This document shows, piece after piece, positions 28,112 to 43,200 of a stretch of DNA of 64,000 nt. This DNA comes from Symsagittifera roscoffensis. Taxonomy: Eukaryota; Xenacoelomorpha; Acoela; Convolutidae. Below the pieces are notes generated by a model, which saw nothing but the letters and a program-made list of their open reading frames with translations, made no database searches and was not told the origin of the DNA. How positions within the stretch are numbered: the first letter of the stretch is position 1; every line of letters begins with the position of its first letter. The position numbers and the translations under genes were made by a program. The stretch is from NCBI RefSeq assembly GCF_963678635.1, contig NC_087064.1:58662338-58726337 (forward strand). Direction: 5' to 3'.

Positions 28112-31100
28112 ATGGACAGCAGTTTTGATAGTGCTGTTTTTGACCTGGACGAGGATGTTGCATCTTTCCTTTATGATGGACGCTACTCAGACATCGAAGA
28201 AACGATACTTGAACTGCGAAATGACATTACGGATAGGACGAACTCGATTTTGACGCGCCAGCCGACATTACTTGAAGACACCGAAGCGCTGCTTTCGGAA
28301 TTGACCAATACAAATCGGGAAGTAGAATCGATATCGAACAAAGTGCTTGGAAGTTTACTACCTGCGTTTGAACTTAATTCAGAAGCAGTTGAAAAGAAAT
28401 TTGATAGACAAAGGGCACTCGGAATAATCACGCGCTGTTTAACATGCTACTTGAGAACGTCTGAATTGTCTCACAAGTGTAAAAAATTGCTCAAACATGA
28501 AAAACTGGAAGCGGCTTCTGAATTTTTTGTTAAGTTAAATCAAGAATTCAAAAATTTTGAATATTTACAATTTACAGATTCAAGACTGTGTACAGAAATT
28601 GCCGAAATCAGAGAAGAAATTAAATGTCTATTTGACGATTTATTATTGCGCAATTTTAGGAAGTTTTCCAGTTTTGATGAAAGTACCTTGACGATTGAAA
28701 AGGCGAGCGCAAGTTCAGAATGCGTTATGCGAATCGCCGAAAAGACCGATTCTTTCCGAAATCTTTTCAAAGTGCTTAAAACAGAACTTTTTGAAAAGTT
28801 TTTCTCGAGTCTATATGAATCGTATCAAATTGAGCGTGCACATGGCAAAACTGCATTGAAGTTCGAATTCAAATGTAAGTCAGATACTAATTCAGTAAAA
28901 GAGTCTTTACAAGATGTCACTGGGTTCTTAGAAACCCTAAAAGAGTCATTTTTGGGTTTCACGACATCAGAAATGAGTTTTCTGAGACTTTTTTATGCAA
29001 ATGAGAGTTATGGTCATCAGCTCACGAAAAGCATTGAAGAACGAATTCTGAAAGCCAAAGTTCCTAAAACGGTCAATGATTTGTACTGTTACGATTACTC
29101 GGTCTTAGAGTCTTGCGAATCGACTCTATGTGCATTAGGTGTAGCGAGTGAAAATTGTTTCGCCGAGTTTCGAAAAAGTCTCGAAACGCATTTTGTGACT
29201 AGTTTTGTATCTGATGCTCTAGCAGCGTGCAGAAGTCTTACACTTAGTGATTTGTCAGACACGGTGGTAATTGAATGCAGCAGAGTTGATCATGAGTCAT
29301 CCAAAACTTCACCGAAAAGTGTGATTCCGGCACTAAGTGACGAAAACCGGCACTTTATGCACCGAAGTTTGAATCAGCTTCCAAAAATGTCAATCAGGTG
29401 AAAATTTTGCGAGTTACTCATTGGATTGGCCAGATCCTGATTTTTACTTTGAACAACTTCACGAAGAATATTCAGTTACATGTGCTGATGTAATCAATTA
29501 GATTTGTTTGAGCTGTTTTGAAAATTGGTTCCTTGTTTGGGCTATTATGAGAATTTAGTATCTCCGTGTGGGGAGCATTGAATATCTCAGTGTGAGGATC
29601 AATGAAGATTAACCTATTTTATTATTTTAAACTAAATAAAATACACTAAGTGTCATTTTTATTGGAATAGACTCAAAGTTAGTTACTATTAATCTGAATG
29701 CTCTCTAAAATTGACTTGTTTCAGTCTCTCAGTGCGCAAGTTATCACAGCATATTCACCACTGCATCGAGCAAGCATCGCTTCTTAAAAGTGAAACGAAC
29801 GCGACCTTTCTCCTCCAGTGTAGTTTAGATCTCATGACCATGTACTGCAATTTGACCACCGCATACCACGAGTCCAGCTCTGCAATCCAAGTGCCATACA
29901 TAAATGCAGTGCAGTACAATAACCTCATGTTCATGGCACAAAAGTGTGTCTTCTATGGACTGGTGCCCCTGCAATACAAACAAGGAGTAGTTTGTGCTAG
30001 TTTGGGAGTGACTGTAGCTACATTCCTGCAGTTTGTTCCAGTTTTGAGACACAAAGCGGAGTCTTTATTTAAAGTAAGAAAGTTATGACTTTAATTACGT
30101 TTTCTCATGCTGCTGCTATTCTAATTGATAGAGGACAAAATTAATTATGCCACAATTGTGTGCGAGTGATATTCACACCTGCGTGAGCGAGTGTATTGTA
30201 ATCAGGCACTAGACTTTCTTTCCTGTAAACAACTTATCTCAAACATCTGTCAGAAATTGAACTTGCTTTATTATTGAATGTTCACAACTTCGAGGCTTCT
30301 TCCCTCTTGGTCTAGAGGTAAAGCGGTTGCCTTTGCATTCTAAGGTCTTGGTTTTGAGACCCGGCCGGATCTTGTTTTTGTTACACTATAAATGAAAACA
30401 GCTCAAACATTTATTGTTACACTATAAATGTCGGACTTTTGTTTGTATGTTTATGTTTTGTCGAATTAGTTGCCACATCATGGTGTTGTAAGTAGTTTTT
30501 CAGAGTAATGAACGTTGTGAGTACTCGTATATAGGTCATGCTGATTTTTTTTTATTTCAGGAAAAAGTCTTAAAATTTGTTCACGCTCAATTTTGATTTT
30601 TCGCGGTTTGGTTTGTGATGTCTTTGCAATTTCAGTGCATTTCCATTGTTAAAAGGAAGGCAAACTCCACTATCGAAGGGCAAAAGTGTAAAGGTCACGA
30701 AAAACCTGATCGACTTCTAATTTCCAAATTGGAAATTAAATATCAGATTTCCCAGCGAAATAAGTTTTTGCCTATTGATACAGTTTTCTCAAATTGGTTT
30801 GATTTTAACAAAAAAGTGTCCATCATAAATCGTTCTACAATTTCAAAGAGCTTTAAGGCCATCAAATTTTGAATATTTACAATTTACAGATTCAAGACTG
30901 TGTACAGAAATTGCCGAAATCAGAGAAGAAATTAAATGTCTATTTGACGATTTATTATTGCGCAATTTTAGGAAGTTTTCCAGTTTTGATGAAAGTATCT
31001 TGACGATTGAAAAGGCGAACGCAAGTTCAGAATGCGTTATGCGAATCGCCGAAAAGACCGATTCTTTCCGAAATCTTTTCAAAGTGCTTAGAACAGAACT

Positions 31101-34100
31101 TTTTGAAAAGTTTTTCTCGAGTCTAAATGCATCGTATCAAATTGAGCGTGCACATGGCAAAACTGCATTGAAGTTCGAATTCAAATGTAAGTCAGATACC
31201 AATTCAGTAAAAGAGTCTTTACAAGATGTCACTGGGTTCTTAGAAACCCTAAAAGAGTCATTTTTGGGTTTCACGACATCAGAAATGAGTTTTCTGAGAC
31301 TTTTTTATGCAAATGAGAGTTATGGTCATCAGCTCACGAAAAGCATTGAAGAACGAATTCTGAAAGCCAAAGTTCCTAAAACGGTCAATGATTTGTACTG
31401 TTACGATTACTCGGTCTTAGAGTCTTGCGAATCGACTCTATGTGCATTAGGTGTAGCGAGTGAAAATTGTTTCGCCGAGTTTCGAAAAAGTCTCGAAACG
31501 CATTTTGTGACTAGTTTTGTATCTGATGCTCTAGCAGCGTGCAGAAGTCTTACACTTAGTGATTTGTCAGACACGGTGGTAATTGAATGCAGCAGAGTTG
31601 ATCATGAGTCATCCAAAACTTCACCGAAAAGTGTGATTCCGGCACTAAGTGATGAAAACCGGCACTTTATGCACCGAAGTTTGAATCAGCTTCCAAAAAT
31701 GTCAATCAGGTGAAAATTTTGCGAGTTACTCATTTGATTGGCCAGATCCTGATTTTTACTTTGAACAACTTCACGAAGAATATTCAGTTACATGTGCTGA
31801 TGTAATCAATTAGATTTGTTTGAGCTGTTTTGAAAATTGGTTCCTTGTTTGGGCTATTATGAGAATATAGTATCTCCGTGTGGGGATCATTGAATATCTC
31901 AGTGTGAGGATCAATGAAGATTAACCTATTTTATTATTTTAAACTAAATAAAATACACTAAGTGTCATTTTTATTGGAATAGACTCAAAGTTAGTTACTA
32001 TTAATCTGAATGCTCTCTAAAATTGACTTGTTTCAGTCTCTCAGTGCGCAAGTTATCACAGCATATTCACCACTGCATCGAGCAAGCATCGCTTCTTAAA
32101 AGTGAAACGAACGCGACCTTTCTCCTCCAGTGTAGTTTAGATCTCATGACCATGTACTGCAATTTGACCACCGCATACCACGAGTCCAGCTCTGCAATCC
32201 AAGTGCCATACATAAATGCAGTGCAGTACAATAACCTCATGTTCATGGCACAAAAGTGTGTCTTCTATGGACTGGTGCCCCTGCAATACAAACAAGGAGT
32301 AGTTTGTGCTAGTTTGGGAGTGACTGTAGCTACATTCCTGCAGTTTGTTCCAGTTTTGAGACACAAAGCGGAGTCTTTATTTAAAGTAAGAAAGTTATGA
32401 CTTTAATTACGTTTTCTCATGCTGCTGCTATTCTAATTGATAGAGGACAAAATTAATTATGCCACAATTGTGTGCGAGTGATATTCACACCTGCGTGAGC
32501 GAGTGTATTGTAATCAGGCACTAGACTTTCTTTCCTGTAAACAACTTATCTCAAACATCTGTCAGAAATTGAACTTGCTTTATTATTGAATGTTTACAAC
32601 TTCGAGGCTTCTTCCCTCTTGGTCTAGAGGTAAAGCGGTTGCCTTTGCATTCTAAGGTCTTGGTTTTGAGACCCGGCCGGATCTTGTTTTTGTTACACTA
32701 TAAATGAAAACAGCTCAAACATTTATTGTTACACTATAAATGTCGGACTTTTGTTTGTATGTTTATGTTTTGTCGAATTAGTTGCCACATCATGGATTTT
32801 TCTTGTGTTGTAAGTAGTTTTTCAGAGTAATGAACGTAGTGAGTACTCGTATATATGTCATGCTGATTTTTTTTTATTTCAGGAAAAAGTCTTAAAATTT
32901 GTTCACGCTCAATTTTGATTTTTCGCGGTTTGGTTTGTGATGTCTTTGCAATTTCAGTGCATTTCCATTGTTAAAAGGAAGGCAAACTCCACTATCGAAG
33001 GGCAAAAGTGTAAAGGTCACGAAAAACCTGATCGACTTCTAATTTTCAAATTGGAAATTAAATATCAGATTTCCCAGCGAAATAAGTTTTTGCCTATTGA
33101 TACAGTTTTCTCAAATTGGTTTGATTTTAACAAAAAAGTGTCCATCATAAATCGTTCTACAATTTCAAAGAGCTTTAAGGCCATCAAATTTTGAATATTT
33201 ACAATTTACAGATTCAAGACTGTGTACAGAAATTGCCGAAATCAGAGAAGAAATTAAATGTCTATTTGACGATTTATTATTGCGCAATTTTAGGAAGTTT
33301 TCCAGTTTTGATGAAAGTACCTTGACGATTGAAAAGGCGAACGCGAGTTCAGAATGCGTTATGCGAATCTTCGAAAAGACCGATTTTTTCCGAAATCTTT
33401 TCAAAGTGCTTAGAACAGAACTTTTTGAAAAATTTTTCTCGAGACTATATGAATCGTATCAAATTGAGTGTGCACATGGCAAAACTACATTGAAAGTCAG
33501 ATACTAATTCAGTAAAAGTCTTTACAAGATGTCACTGGGTTCTTAGAAACCCTAAAAGAGTCATTTTTGGGTTTCACGACATCAGAATTGATTTTTCTGA
33601 GACTTTTATGCAAATGAGAGTTATGGTCATCAGCTCACGAAAAGCATTGAAGAACGAGTTCTGAAAGCCAAAGTCCCTAAAACGGTCAATGATTTGTACT
33701 GTTACGATTACTCGGTCTTAGAGTCTTGCGAATCGACTCTATGTGCATAAGGTGTAGCGAGTGAAAATTGTTTCGCCGAGTTTCGAAAAAGTCTCGAAAC
33801 GCATTTTGTGACTAGTTTTGTATCTGATGCACTAGCAACAGGGAGAAGTCTTACACTTAGCGATTTTTCAGACACGGTGGTAATTGATTGTAGCAGGGTT
33901 GATCATGAGTCATCCAAAACTTCACCGAAAAGTGTGATTCCGGCACTAAGTGACGAAAACCGGCACTTTATGCACCGAAGTTTGAATCAGATTCCAAAAA
34001 TGTCAGTCGAAAATTTTGCGAGTTACTCATTTGATTGGCCAGCTCCTGATTTTTACTGTGAACAACTTCACGAAGAATATTTTAGTCACATGTGCTGATG

Positions 34101-36023
34101 TAATCAACTAGATTTGTTTGAGCGATTTTGAAAATTGGTTCCTTGGTTGTTTTGTGATGTCTTCGCAAGTTCAGTGCATTTCCATTGTTAAAAGGAAGGC
34201 CAACTCTACTATCAAAAGGCAAAAGTGTAAAGGTCACGAAAAACGTGATCGACTTCTAATTTCCAAATTGGAAATTAAATATCAGATTTCCCAGCGAAAT
34301 AAATTTTTGCCTATTGATCCAGCTTTCTCAAATTGGTTTAATTCTAACAAAAAAGTGTCCATCATAAATTGTTCTACAATTTCAAAGAGCTTCAAAGCCA
34401 TCTATTTTTTCTTCGAAATTCAAAAGTTGAAGGTTTTTGAAAAAACACGTCAGTTTTTTTTTCAGTTTCCTTACGTTAAAATTACTCGTTTCCAACTGTC
34501 AGTTAGCTTTGTTCATTGTAGTTGCAAATATGGCTGATTTACTTGTAATCTGTCAATTTTTATAGACCTGACTTTTTCATGCTATATTTGGCCTAAATTT
34601 TTTCCAATTAAGTTTTTTCGGAGTATTCAAATTCGTTTGAAGAACAAAATTGAGCGTTATTTGAAAAATGATTGAGATTGGTCGCGGTGTAAAATTTTTT
34701 TATGAAAATATTTTTAAACGGCATTGTTTTGTGTCGATTCAATGCGCTTCTGCGCACTTATTGTTGGCTTACTGCCCGCCTGTAATTGCCAAATGGTTAA
34801 ATTACTACGAAAATTAATTACTACGAAATACTTATTTTCCTATTTAGTTTTTTTGTTTGCTAGTTTGCAATTCTATGTTTGCGTTGTATCACAAGTGATG
34901 CCAAGCTCCGCTTTGCCTCTGTGTAATTCTTGTCCATTCGGGCAATACTTGATTACCAGAAGAGTTTGGCAGAAGAGGCTTAAGTGTAAAAGAACGAAGT
35001 GATTGCCAGTTATATTGGTCGTTTTAGTTTCTTTTCTGTTTATTGAAAGCCGATGAACCTAGTTCAGAGTCTTATATAGGTCGTGATATTTTTTGCTTTT
35101 TTCAGGAAAAGTCTGAAATTTGTTATTGAAATGTGATTTTTTTGCGTTTTAACTTTAGCTTTATGTTCAGTTCATTTCCCTTCTTAAAAAGAAGACAAAT
35201 TCCACTATTGAACAGCAAAAAAGTTAAGGTCACAAAAAACGTGATCGAGTTCTTGTGTCGAAAAGGGAATTTAATTTATTGAATTTTATTTTCCTAGCAA
35301 AATGTACAAAAAAAATAAATATTGATCCACTTTTCTATTCAAATTGGGTTAATTTTATCTAAAAAGTGTCAACAAAATCAACGAGTTTTAAGACCACCTG
35401 TTTTTTTCTAGAATTGTATCTGCAGACAGCGCGACTCACTTAGAGACCCTCTGACAGAACCAGCTCTATTTCCAGCCCTAGCTTCAAATTTACTCCCAAA
35501 CGGGCGTATCGAGCCCACACAGTTAGAGAATCCATTTCAGAAATGTTTCCATCAACTTGACAAAATATTGTCATCTGTGAAACCCCCCGTTTTGTCAGTT
35601 AACAAATACAAACTCGCAATCACTTATTTGCTCGATTATATCTTGAAGTTTGTTGTCAGTTACTGTGTGAAACTCGAAGATATAACAACTAATGACGCCA
35701 AAGTTATCGATCGCATTTTAGAAATGGTAGAAACTGAAAGTGAAAAGGTTGTTACAAGAATTCTTCATGCGAACTTTGAACTAGAGGTCGCTGTGAGCGA
35801 AAGTGAACTCTGTCAGTTTTACGACCAAGTTCTGCCAGAATTTCGTCGTCTTAAATGGGTACAGAAACTGATGGGAACTTCTCTGTTGAGCATACAAGCT
35901 GACTATGCTTCTGAAAATTGTAGTTTGAGAAACCACATATCAGTAGATGAAGTGAAAAGTTTGATCAGAGCTCTGTTTCAGAATACAGAAATAAGGGCAA
36001 TGGTTATAAATTCTATTAAGTGA
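28112..36023 (+). CDS. ZW10: ZW10 kinetochore / ER-Golgi tethering protein, with internal partial tandem triplication
   Basis: Best model: exons 28112-29397, 29725-30073 and 35430-36023, joining in frame to 742 residues, close to the 779 of human ZW10. ZW10 is part of the RZZ complex that recruits dynein and checkpoint proteins to kinetochores, and of the NRZ tether for Golgi-to-ER vesicles. Family features seen: the early helical region, the ISLSVRKLS segment across the first junction, the INAVQYNNLMFMA core, and a C-terminus DEVKSLIRALFQNTEIR that is nearly family consensus. Junctions are AG|GTGAAA to TTTCAG|T and AAA|GTAAGA to ACAG|CGC; the last acceptor was chosen because it keeps the frame. 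Extra copies of exon 1's 3' part and of exon 2 lie in the last intron and are annotated as pseudogenes; the model skips them. A polyadenylation signal follows. Confidence 0.88.
30299..30375 (+). repeat. tRNA-like SINE head
   Basis: TGGTCTAGAGGTAAAGC resembles an A-box region and TTGGTTTTGAGACCC a diverged B-box, spaced as in a tRNA gene. It sits in the intergenic part of ZW10 unit 1, about 130 bp before an R1 copy. Confidence 0.6.
30495..30866 (+). repeat. R1 interspersed repeat, within ZW10 unit 1
   Basis: Begins AGAGTAATGAACG and TATATAGGTCATGCTGA, runs through a T-rich stretch with AGGAAAAAGTCTT, then GTGCATTTCCATTGTTAAAA and ends at the duplication junction. Related copies lie at 32815, 34125, 35045, 47468, 50850, 55990 and 59310. 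The frame at 30615-30872 is part of this repeat. Confidence 0.75.
30867..32385 (+). pseudogene. Duplicated ZW10 exons (unit 2)
   Basis: The 3' two thirds of exon 1 (to about 31709) and all of exon 2 (about 32037-32385) are repeated with open frames and intact donor and acceptor sites. The duplicate exon 1 lacks its own start and a frame-compatible acceptor: exon 2 ends in phase 0, while the only AG at its left edge enters in another phase. Splicing it in would therefore shift the frame. It is probably skipped. Near-identity to unit 1 points to a recent event, unless it is an assembly artefact. Confidence 0.7.
32610..32690 (+). repeat. tRNA-like SINE head, duplicated copy
   Basis: Same sequence as 30299-30375, carried along by the ZW10 tandem duplication. 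Confidence 0.6.
32815..33188 (+). repeat. R1 interspersed repeat, within ZW10 unit 2
   Basis: Near-identical to 30495-30866 through the duplication. It ends at the junction with the third ZW10 copy. Confidence 0.75.
33189..34120 (+). pseudogene. Third, decayed copy of the ZW10 exon 1 segment
   Basis: Aligns with exon 1 from about 28555. It carries a 17-base loss plus a smaller loss near 33493-33520 that shift the frame, and a stop codon near 33749 where the other copies read Leu. The GT donor at the end of the exon is lost, so the sequence reads on to a stop near 34096. Exon 2 is absent downstream. These breaks make it a pseudogene. Confidence 0.85.
34125..34930 (+). repeat. R1 interspersed repeat, long copy
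   Basis: Begins in the GTGATGTCTTCGCAAGTTCAG part of R1 and runs to AAGCTCCGCTTTGCCTCTGTG near 34,925. Its downstream two thirds match 59,310-60,175, which indicates a full R1 length of about 850 bp or more. The frames at 34118-34537 and 34724-35002 lie in it. Confidence 0.65.
35045..35410 (+). repeat. R1 interspersed repeat, diverged copy
   Basis: Shares GATGAACCTAGT, TCTTATATAGGTCGTGAT, the AGGAAAAGTCTGAAATTTGTT block and CAAATTGGGTTAATTTTATC with other R1 copies, in the same order. It lies in the last ZW10 intron, right before the final exon. Confidence 0.65.
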
Positions 36024-36067
36024 TTCAATTAAATGTTATAAATGTGTTTATTGTACAGTAAATATAG

Positions 36068-36073
36068 AATAAA
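36068..36073 (+). terminator. Polyadenylation signal of ZW10
   Basis: AATAAA 45 bases after the ZW10 stop codon. Confidence 0.7.
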
Positions 36074-37402
36074 GGGGATTGTGTTGATTAAATAATCGTA
36101 TAAAAGAGGTTAGAATCAACAGCGTTTTCATCATAGCAACATCTTCAGGCATCATGTCGTGCGTGAAATGAGTGTGGGAAAAAATCATAAACTGAAGAGG
36201 GAAATGTGAAAAAATAGCTTTGGTGATTAAAACAGCTGATAAAAACGTTTTTTTTTTCGGTTGACGGTTTTTTTTCGGTTTTCGAATTAGATGATACAGC
36301 ATTTTTTAGCGCAATTAATTTAAGTTATGCAAAGGAGCCTTTTATTGCATTCAACGGAACGAATTAGATGTAGAACCGTTTATCCTGGCTCTATTGCTTT
36401 TTCCAACAAAGGAGAGAAGTAACAGGGTAATCATGGATAATACATGATTGGGAACCGGGAACCTCTGGTCTCATAAATAGTCACCCCTTTTTACACTATT
36501 TTAAGAAATTCTTTTTAATCTAATCCTTAATATTTTCTAATGGCGCTGATTGTTAGAGGGGCATTTGATTGAACGTTTTGAATGAAACAAAAAGTCTATT
36601 TCTTAAAATGGGTCTGCAATTTTTTGAAAATCGGCTCCGAAAATACTAGTTCGAGAAAATACTAGTTCCGTGCTGTGAGTAGTTTGCAGTATATAGATTG
36701 CCACTAGCCATAAAATGATCGTCTCTAGGCGTCTGTGGGTCAGTTGGGGAAAATGACATCGGATTATTTTTCAGGATTTGATTAGAAGCCGCTTTGGCAA
36801 CTTAGCTTTTCATACCGTTTGTCCGGGAAAGTTTTCTTTGTTAAACAAAATAATCTGAACCAAGAATTTTCAAATGGTCGCATCAAAAGTCTAGATAAAA
36901 ATTGCCCTTAATTGAAGTAATTTTTATATGGAATTTTGGATGCTGCGACACAGGGGCGCGCTTAAGGCGTGAAAAAATTCTCCCTGCGGATTGTGAAACC
37001 TAGTTACTCAAAGCATCTCCAATCGATATAATTATACTATCCATTTTGAGCCGACGGACCGGTAAAATTTTCTAAGGGTGTCTACGATACCAATATGCTA
37101 ATTTTGAAAGGATGAGGCCCCCACAGAAAAGTGATTTTTTGGTCACACAAAAAAACCCGACAACTGTATTTTAGTTCATTTTTACAAATTTGCGAGTTCA
37201 GAAAAGAATGGTCGACCTAAGAAAAAAGTTTCAAGAGAAAGTCTTAGGAACGGTGCTTGGACTGGAAACGTTTAAGAAGATATGGCAAAATATTGTGGAT
37301 GATTTTTGAAAAAGTACTGATTTGTCTTTTTTTCATGCCAATGTTTTTCTTCACTGTTCGTATCACAAATTAACCGGGCTCTTGGCTGTTAATTTTTTCT
37401 TC
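36074..37402. other. Region between ZW10 and the HP1 gene
   Basis: No coding exon recognised. A short direct repeat GAAAATACTAGTTC occurs twice near 36,647-36,670. The rest is AT-rich with no structure I can name; it may contain the promoter or 5'-UTR intron of the HP1 gene. Confidence 0.5.
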
Positions 37403-37404
37403 AG
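37403..37404 (+). other. Splice-acceptor-like site before the HP1 start
   Basis: AATTTTTTCTTCAG ends 8 bases before the ATG at 37413, again either a 5'-UTR intron end or a trans-splice site. Confidence 0.5.
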
Positions 37405-37412
37405 ATTGTAAT

Positions 37413-39952
<2,540 letters not shown>

Positions 39953-40058
39953 GAGACACTTTGAATTTTTTGGATTTAACTTCGAGCAGCTGAAATTTTG
40001 TTTCTGCTTTTATTTTTTTTGTTGAGAAATTGTTTGTAATACTGATGTTTGTTTTAGA

Positions 40059-40064
40059 ATTAAA
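40059..40064 (+). terminator. Polyadenylation signal variant of the HP1 gene
   Basis: ATTAAA about 107 bases after the HP1 stop; the next acceptor-like site, before FLII, is only about 180 bases further on. Confidence 0.45.
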
Positions 40065-40242
40065 GTTTTTGGCCGTTTTTACCCGAAACTTTTTTTCAAT
40101 GGATATTTTAGATGCAAGTTTTTGTTTTCTTTGCAGATAGAGGTTCCTTAAGGTATCCATCGTAGTAATTGGTGTGTAAGCTTGAACCTCAATCTTAAAT
40201 GCATATTTCCTTTCTTGTAGATCTGAACTTTTCCTACCTTTC

Positions 40243-40244
40243 AG
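40243..40244 (+). other. Splice-acceptor-like site before the FLII start
   Basis: TTTTCCTACCTTTCAG, a good pyrimidine tract with AG, 52 bases before the FLII ATG. Confidence 0.5.
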
Positions 40245-40296
40245 ATTTTGAAATTGAACTTCGGCCGTGACTGTAAGAAGACGATATTGATCTAAA

Positions 40297-43200
40297 ATGG
40301 GGGAGCCTACAGAGGTTGACAAGAAACTTCTGTCTCTTATCAAGGGGCTGGACCTCAACAACTACCCATTCGATGTAAATTCTAGAAATTCTTCTTTTCG
40401 TGTCGCAATTTTCTGAAAACATATTTTATTGCGCATCATGAATTTCAGCGAAAGTTTTAACAAGGTTTAAGTTCAAATTGGTTTGTAGGAGGCTGTAGTT
40501 ACTGCAAACATTTTTGTGTTATGCAGGAAATTTTGGAGATTCATTGTTTTTTTTACAAATATGTTCATAATGATCATGAGTTTTGAGTGTAGGTGGAGTC
40601 CACAGTGCCTAATGGCCAGCTGGAACACCTGAAGAGGTGTGAACGACTCAATTTGAAGCGCAATGGACTTCACAAGCTACCAGAACCCATATGTGAACTC
40701 ATCGAACTGGTAAGTAACAGATGCTGGAGTTCAAAAGGAATACATGGATAATGATGAGTTTTATGTATATTAGTGACCTCCTTAGAAGGAAAGCATCGGT
40801 GTTTCGTTGCATGAGAAGTTATTTTTCAAAAAAAATGCTTAATGTGTTGGGCTTGAATCGAATCAATATATCTAAGTGATGCAAATATCCAATATGAAAT
40901 TTATCCAATAAAGCTCAAAAATCTCAATGAAAATCTAAGTAGGTACAAGTTAAGTCACAACGAGTGTAATTTAAATCTGGATTGCTTTTCATTTCAGGAG
41001 TACCTCTCATTGGCGTACAACAAGATCAGCGAAGTGGACGAGACGTTCGCCGATTTGTCACCGGACTCTTTGAAAGTGCTGGACTTGAGATGGAACAGAC
41101 TTAACAGCAGTCTGGCCTCCAGCGACCACCTGAGTCATCTGTCCAACCTGAGTGTGTTAGATCTGAGTTGTAATGCGATTGGGATTGTGCCATCGTTTCT
41201 GGAGAAACTGAAGCAGCTCACTTATCTGTCTTTGAAATCCACCAAGTTGGTAACAGTATCTTGTTCTCTTTATTTCAATTGGTCAAAAGTACATGCCGTT
41301 CAAAAAAGGTTCAAACGAACTAAGTTATGGGCAAAATAGTCATGAAATGATACCAGAATGGTTAATTGTTTTAGCTAAGACTCGCAAAAATTAAACTTTA
41401 AAGGAAACATAGCAAGATTTAAGCTTGGAATAGAACATAAGATTGACCATAAATACTGTGAAGTAGTGACAAATCACAGCTCCTCTTATACTTCAGAATA
41501 ACAGCTGTGCCACCAACAATCTTCATCTCCTTGACTAACTTGAACTTTCTGGACTTGAGCGACAATGAGCTGGATGCCATGCCAGTCCAACTGAGACGAC
41601 TGACTAGTCTGAAAACACTAATGCTCGGTAACAATCCAGCACTAGCCAGCAGCAACCTCAAGTAAGAGATACCTATAGAAAATCTAGATTGAATTCGGAG
41701 GCGGAATGGTCTTTCTGAAAAAACAGAAAAATATTAGCTTTTATTGATTTTTACGGGCTAGTTGATAAAATTGTTTTTATTACAATCGTCAATAATACCA
41801 ATAAAATGAATAAATTATGCATGAATTGAATAATTTCATCAAGTTTTTTATTGAATTAAAAAACAAGCTCGTTTAAATTACTCAAATTATGGATAAAATA
41901 TTCGTTTCCTTGGTAATTTTGACAATTCTTATACCTAATTTACCACTTAGCTTATAAAAGTTAATATTTTTGTTTTTCTGCTCTTGACCCATTCTGCCCT
42001 TAGACCATTCTGCTTATTGACTGGCCAACATATTCTTATAACAGATGGCATGTCTCTGGTTGTAGTTTTTTGCAGCGACCAGTCGTGATGTCAATAAGAA
42101 TCAAATATTCAGAGATTTTCGATCAGAAGCTGATTGTCAACGAAAAATTTGATGCTGTTATTTTAGACAGATTTCGGCATTAACTGCGCTGGAAGTGTTG
42201 CATTTGAGGAATACGGGAAGAACCATAGACAATTTTCCACAAGAGCTCTCCAAGTGTCCAAACTTATACGGTAAGCAAATTGTAAAAGCTCAAGTCGTGA
42301 CTTTTATCAAATGCCACTTCACTACGTGGAAATTGGAGCAAGCTCGGATAGAGAAGTAATTGTTTGAAATTAACATATTTTCGTTTAGATTTGGACATCA
42401 GTGAGAATGATCTTTCGTCAGTGCCTAACAGTCTTTTTGAGTGTGGCTCCTTGAAGAGATTAAACATCAGCAACAACTCAATATCAGAGCTGCCAGAGTC
42501 ATTCGGTAGGAGCTGATCTACTCTTCTTTGAGAATATATGTTAATTTTATGTCAATTATGCTAGTTTTCTTGTTGTTACGTAGACGTTTTGATCCATCTG
42601 GAAACGTTGTCATTGTCAAGAAATAATATCTGCAAACTGCCGGTAAGACATGACTAATCAAACGCCAAAAAATCCCTTTCCAAATTTTTTAATTGAAGGC
42701 ATCCTCTGGAAATTTTGACTCAATTAAACAAAGAATACGAACATAAAAATGTTTTTGAAAATTTGCGAAGTGCGCGATGTCCTTAATCAGATCTGTTTCA
42801 GATCGGTTTCGGGAAGCTTCTGAACCTGCGGAATCTGTATCTAGATAGTAACCAGGTGACTTTAGACGGACTGTTGAACTGCAACTTGGGCAAGCTGAGC
42901 AGCCTAGAGATATTCTCAGCGGCATTCAACCAGTTGCAGTCTGTGCCTGAAGCACTTTGTAGATGCACGCGCCTGAAGAAATTGAACTTGATGTACAATA
43001 AGCTGGTCAATCTGCCAGAGTCCATACATTACCTCAATCTACAGGTGGGTTTTCCATCACCACTGAATTTTTTGACAGATTGACATTATTGTTAAAACTG
43101 AAAACCTTTCTTGCAGAGCGGTTTTTATGGAAATCCTTATATCTTGAATGTTATAGCCTCACAATTTTCGTGCTTGCCTTTCGTTGATTGTTATGGAAAA

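Larger units (their letters stand above)
28555..34120 (+). repeat. Tandem duplication of a 2.3-kb ZW10 segment, two near-identical units plus a partial third
   Basis: Unit 1 is about 28555-30866, unit 2 30867-33188 (2,312 and 2,322 bp; the difference is a 10-bp insertion near 32795). The two differ at only a few bases. Unit 3 starts at 33189 and is more diverged; it breaks off near 34,130, jumping straight to R1 repeat sequence and so lacking exon 2. All units start with TTTTGAATATTTACAA. The junctions carry an A(A/T)TTTTGAA microhomology between R1 and ZW10 exon 1. Confidence 0.92.

Noticed and set aside
28540-33404. Minus-strand frames MKRFRKESVFSAIRI... repeated three times
   Set aside because: They are antisense shadows of the triplicated ZW10 exon.
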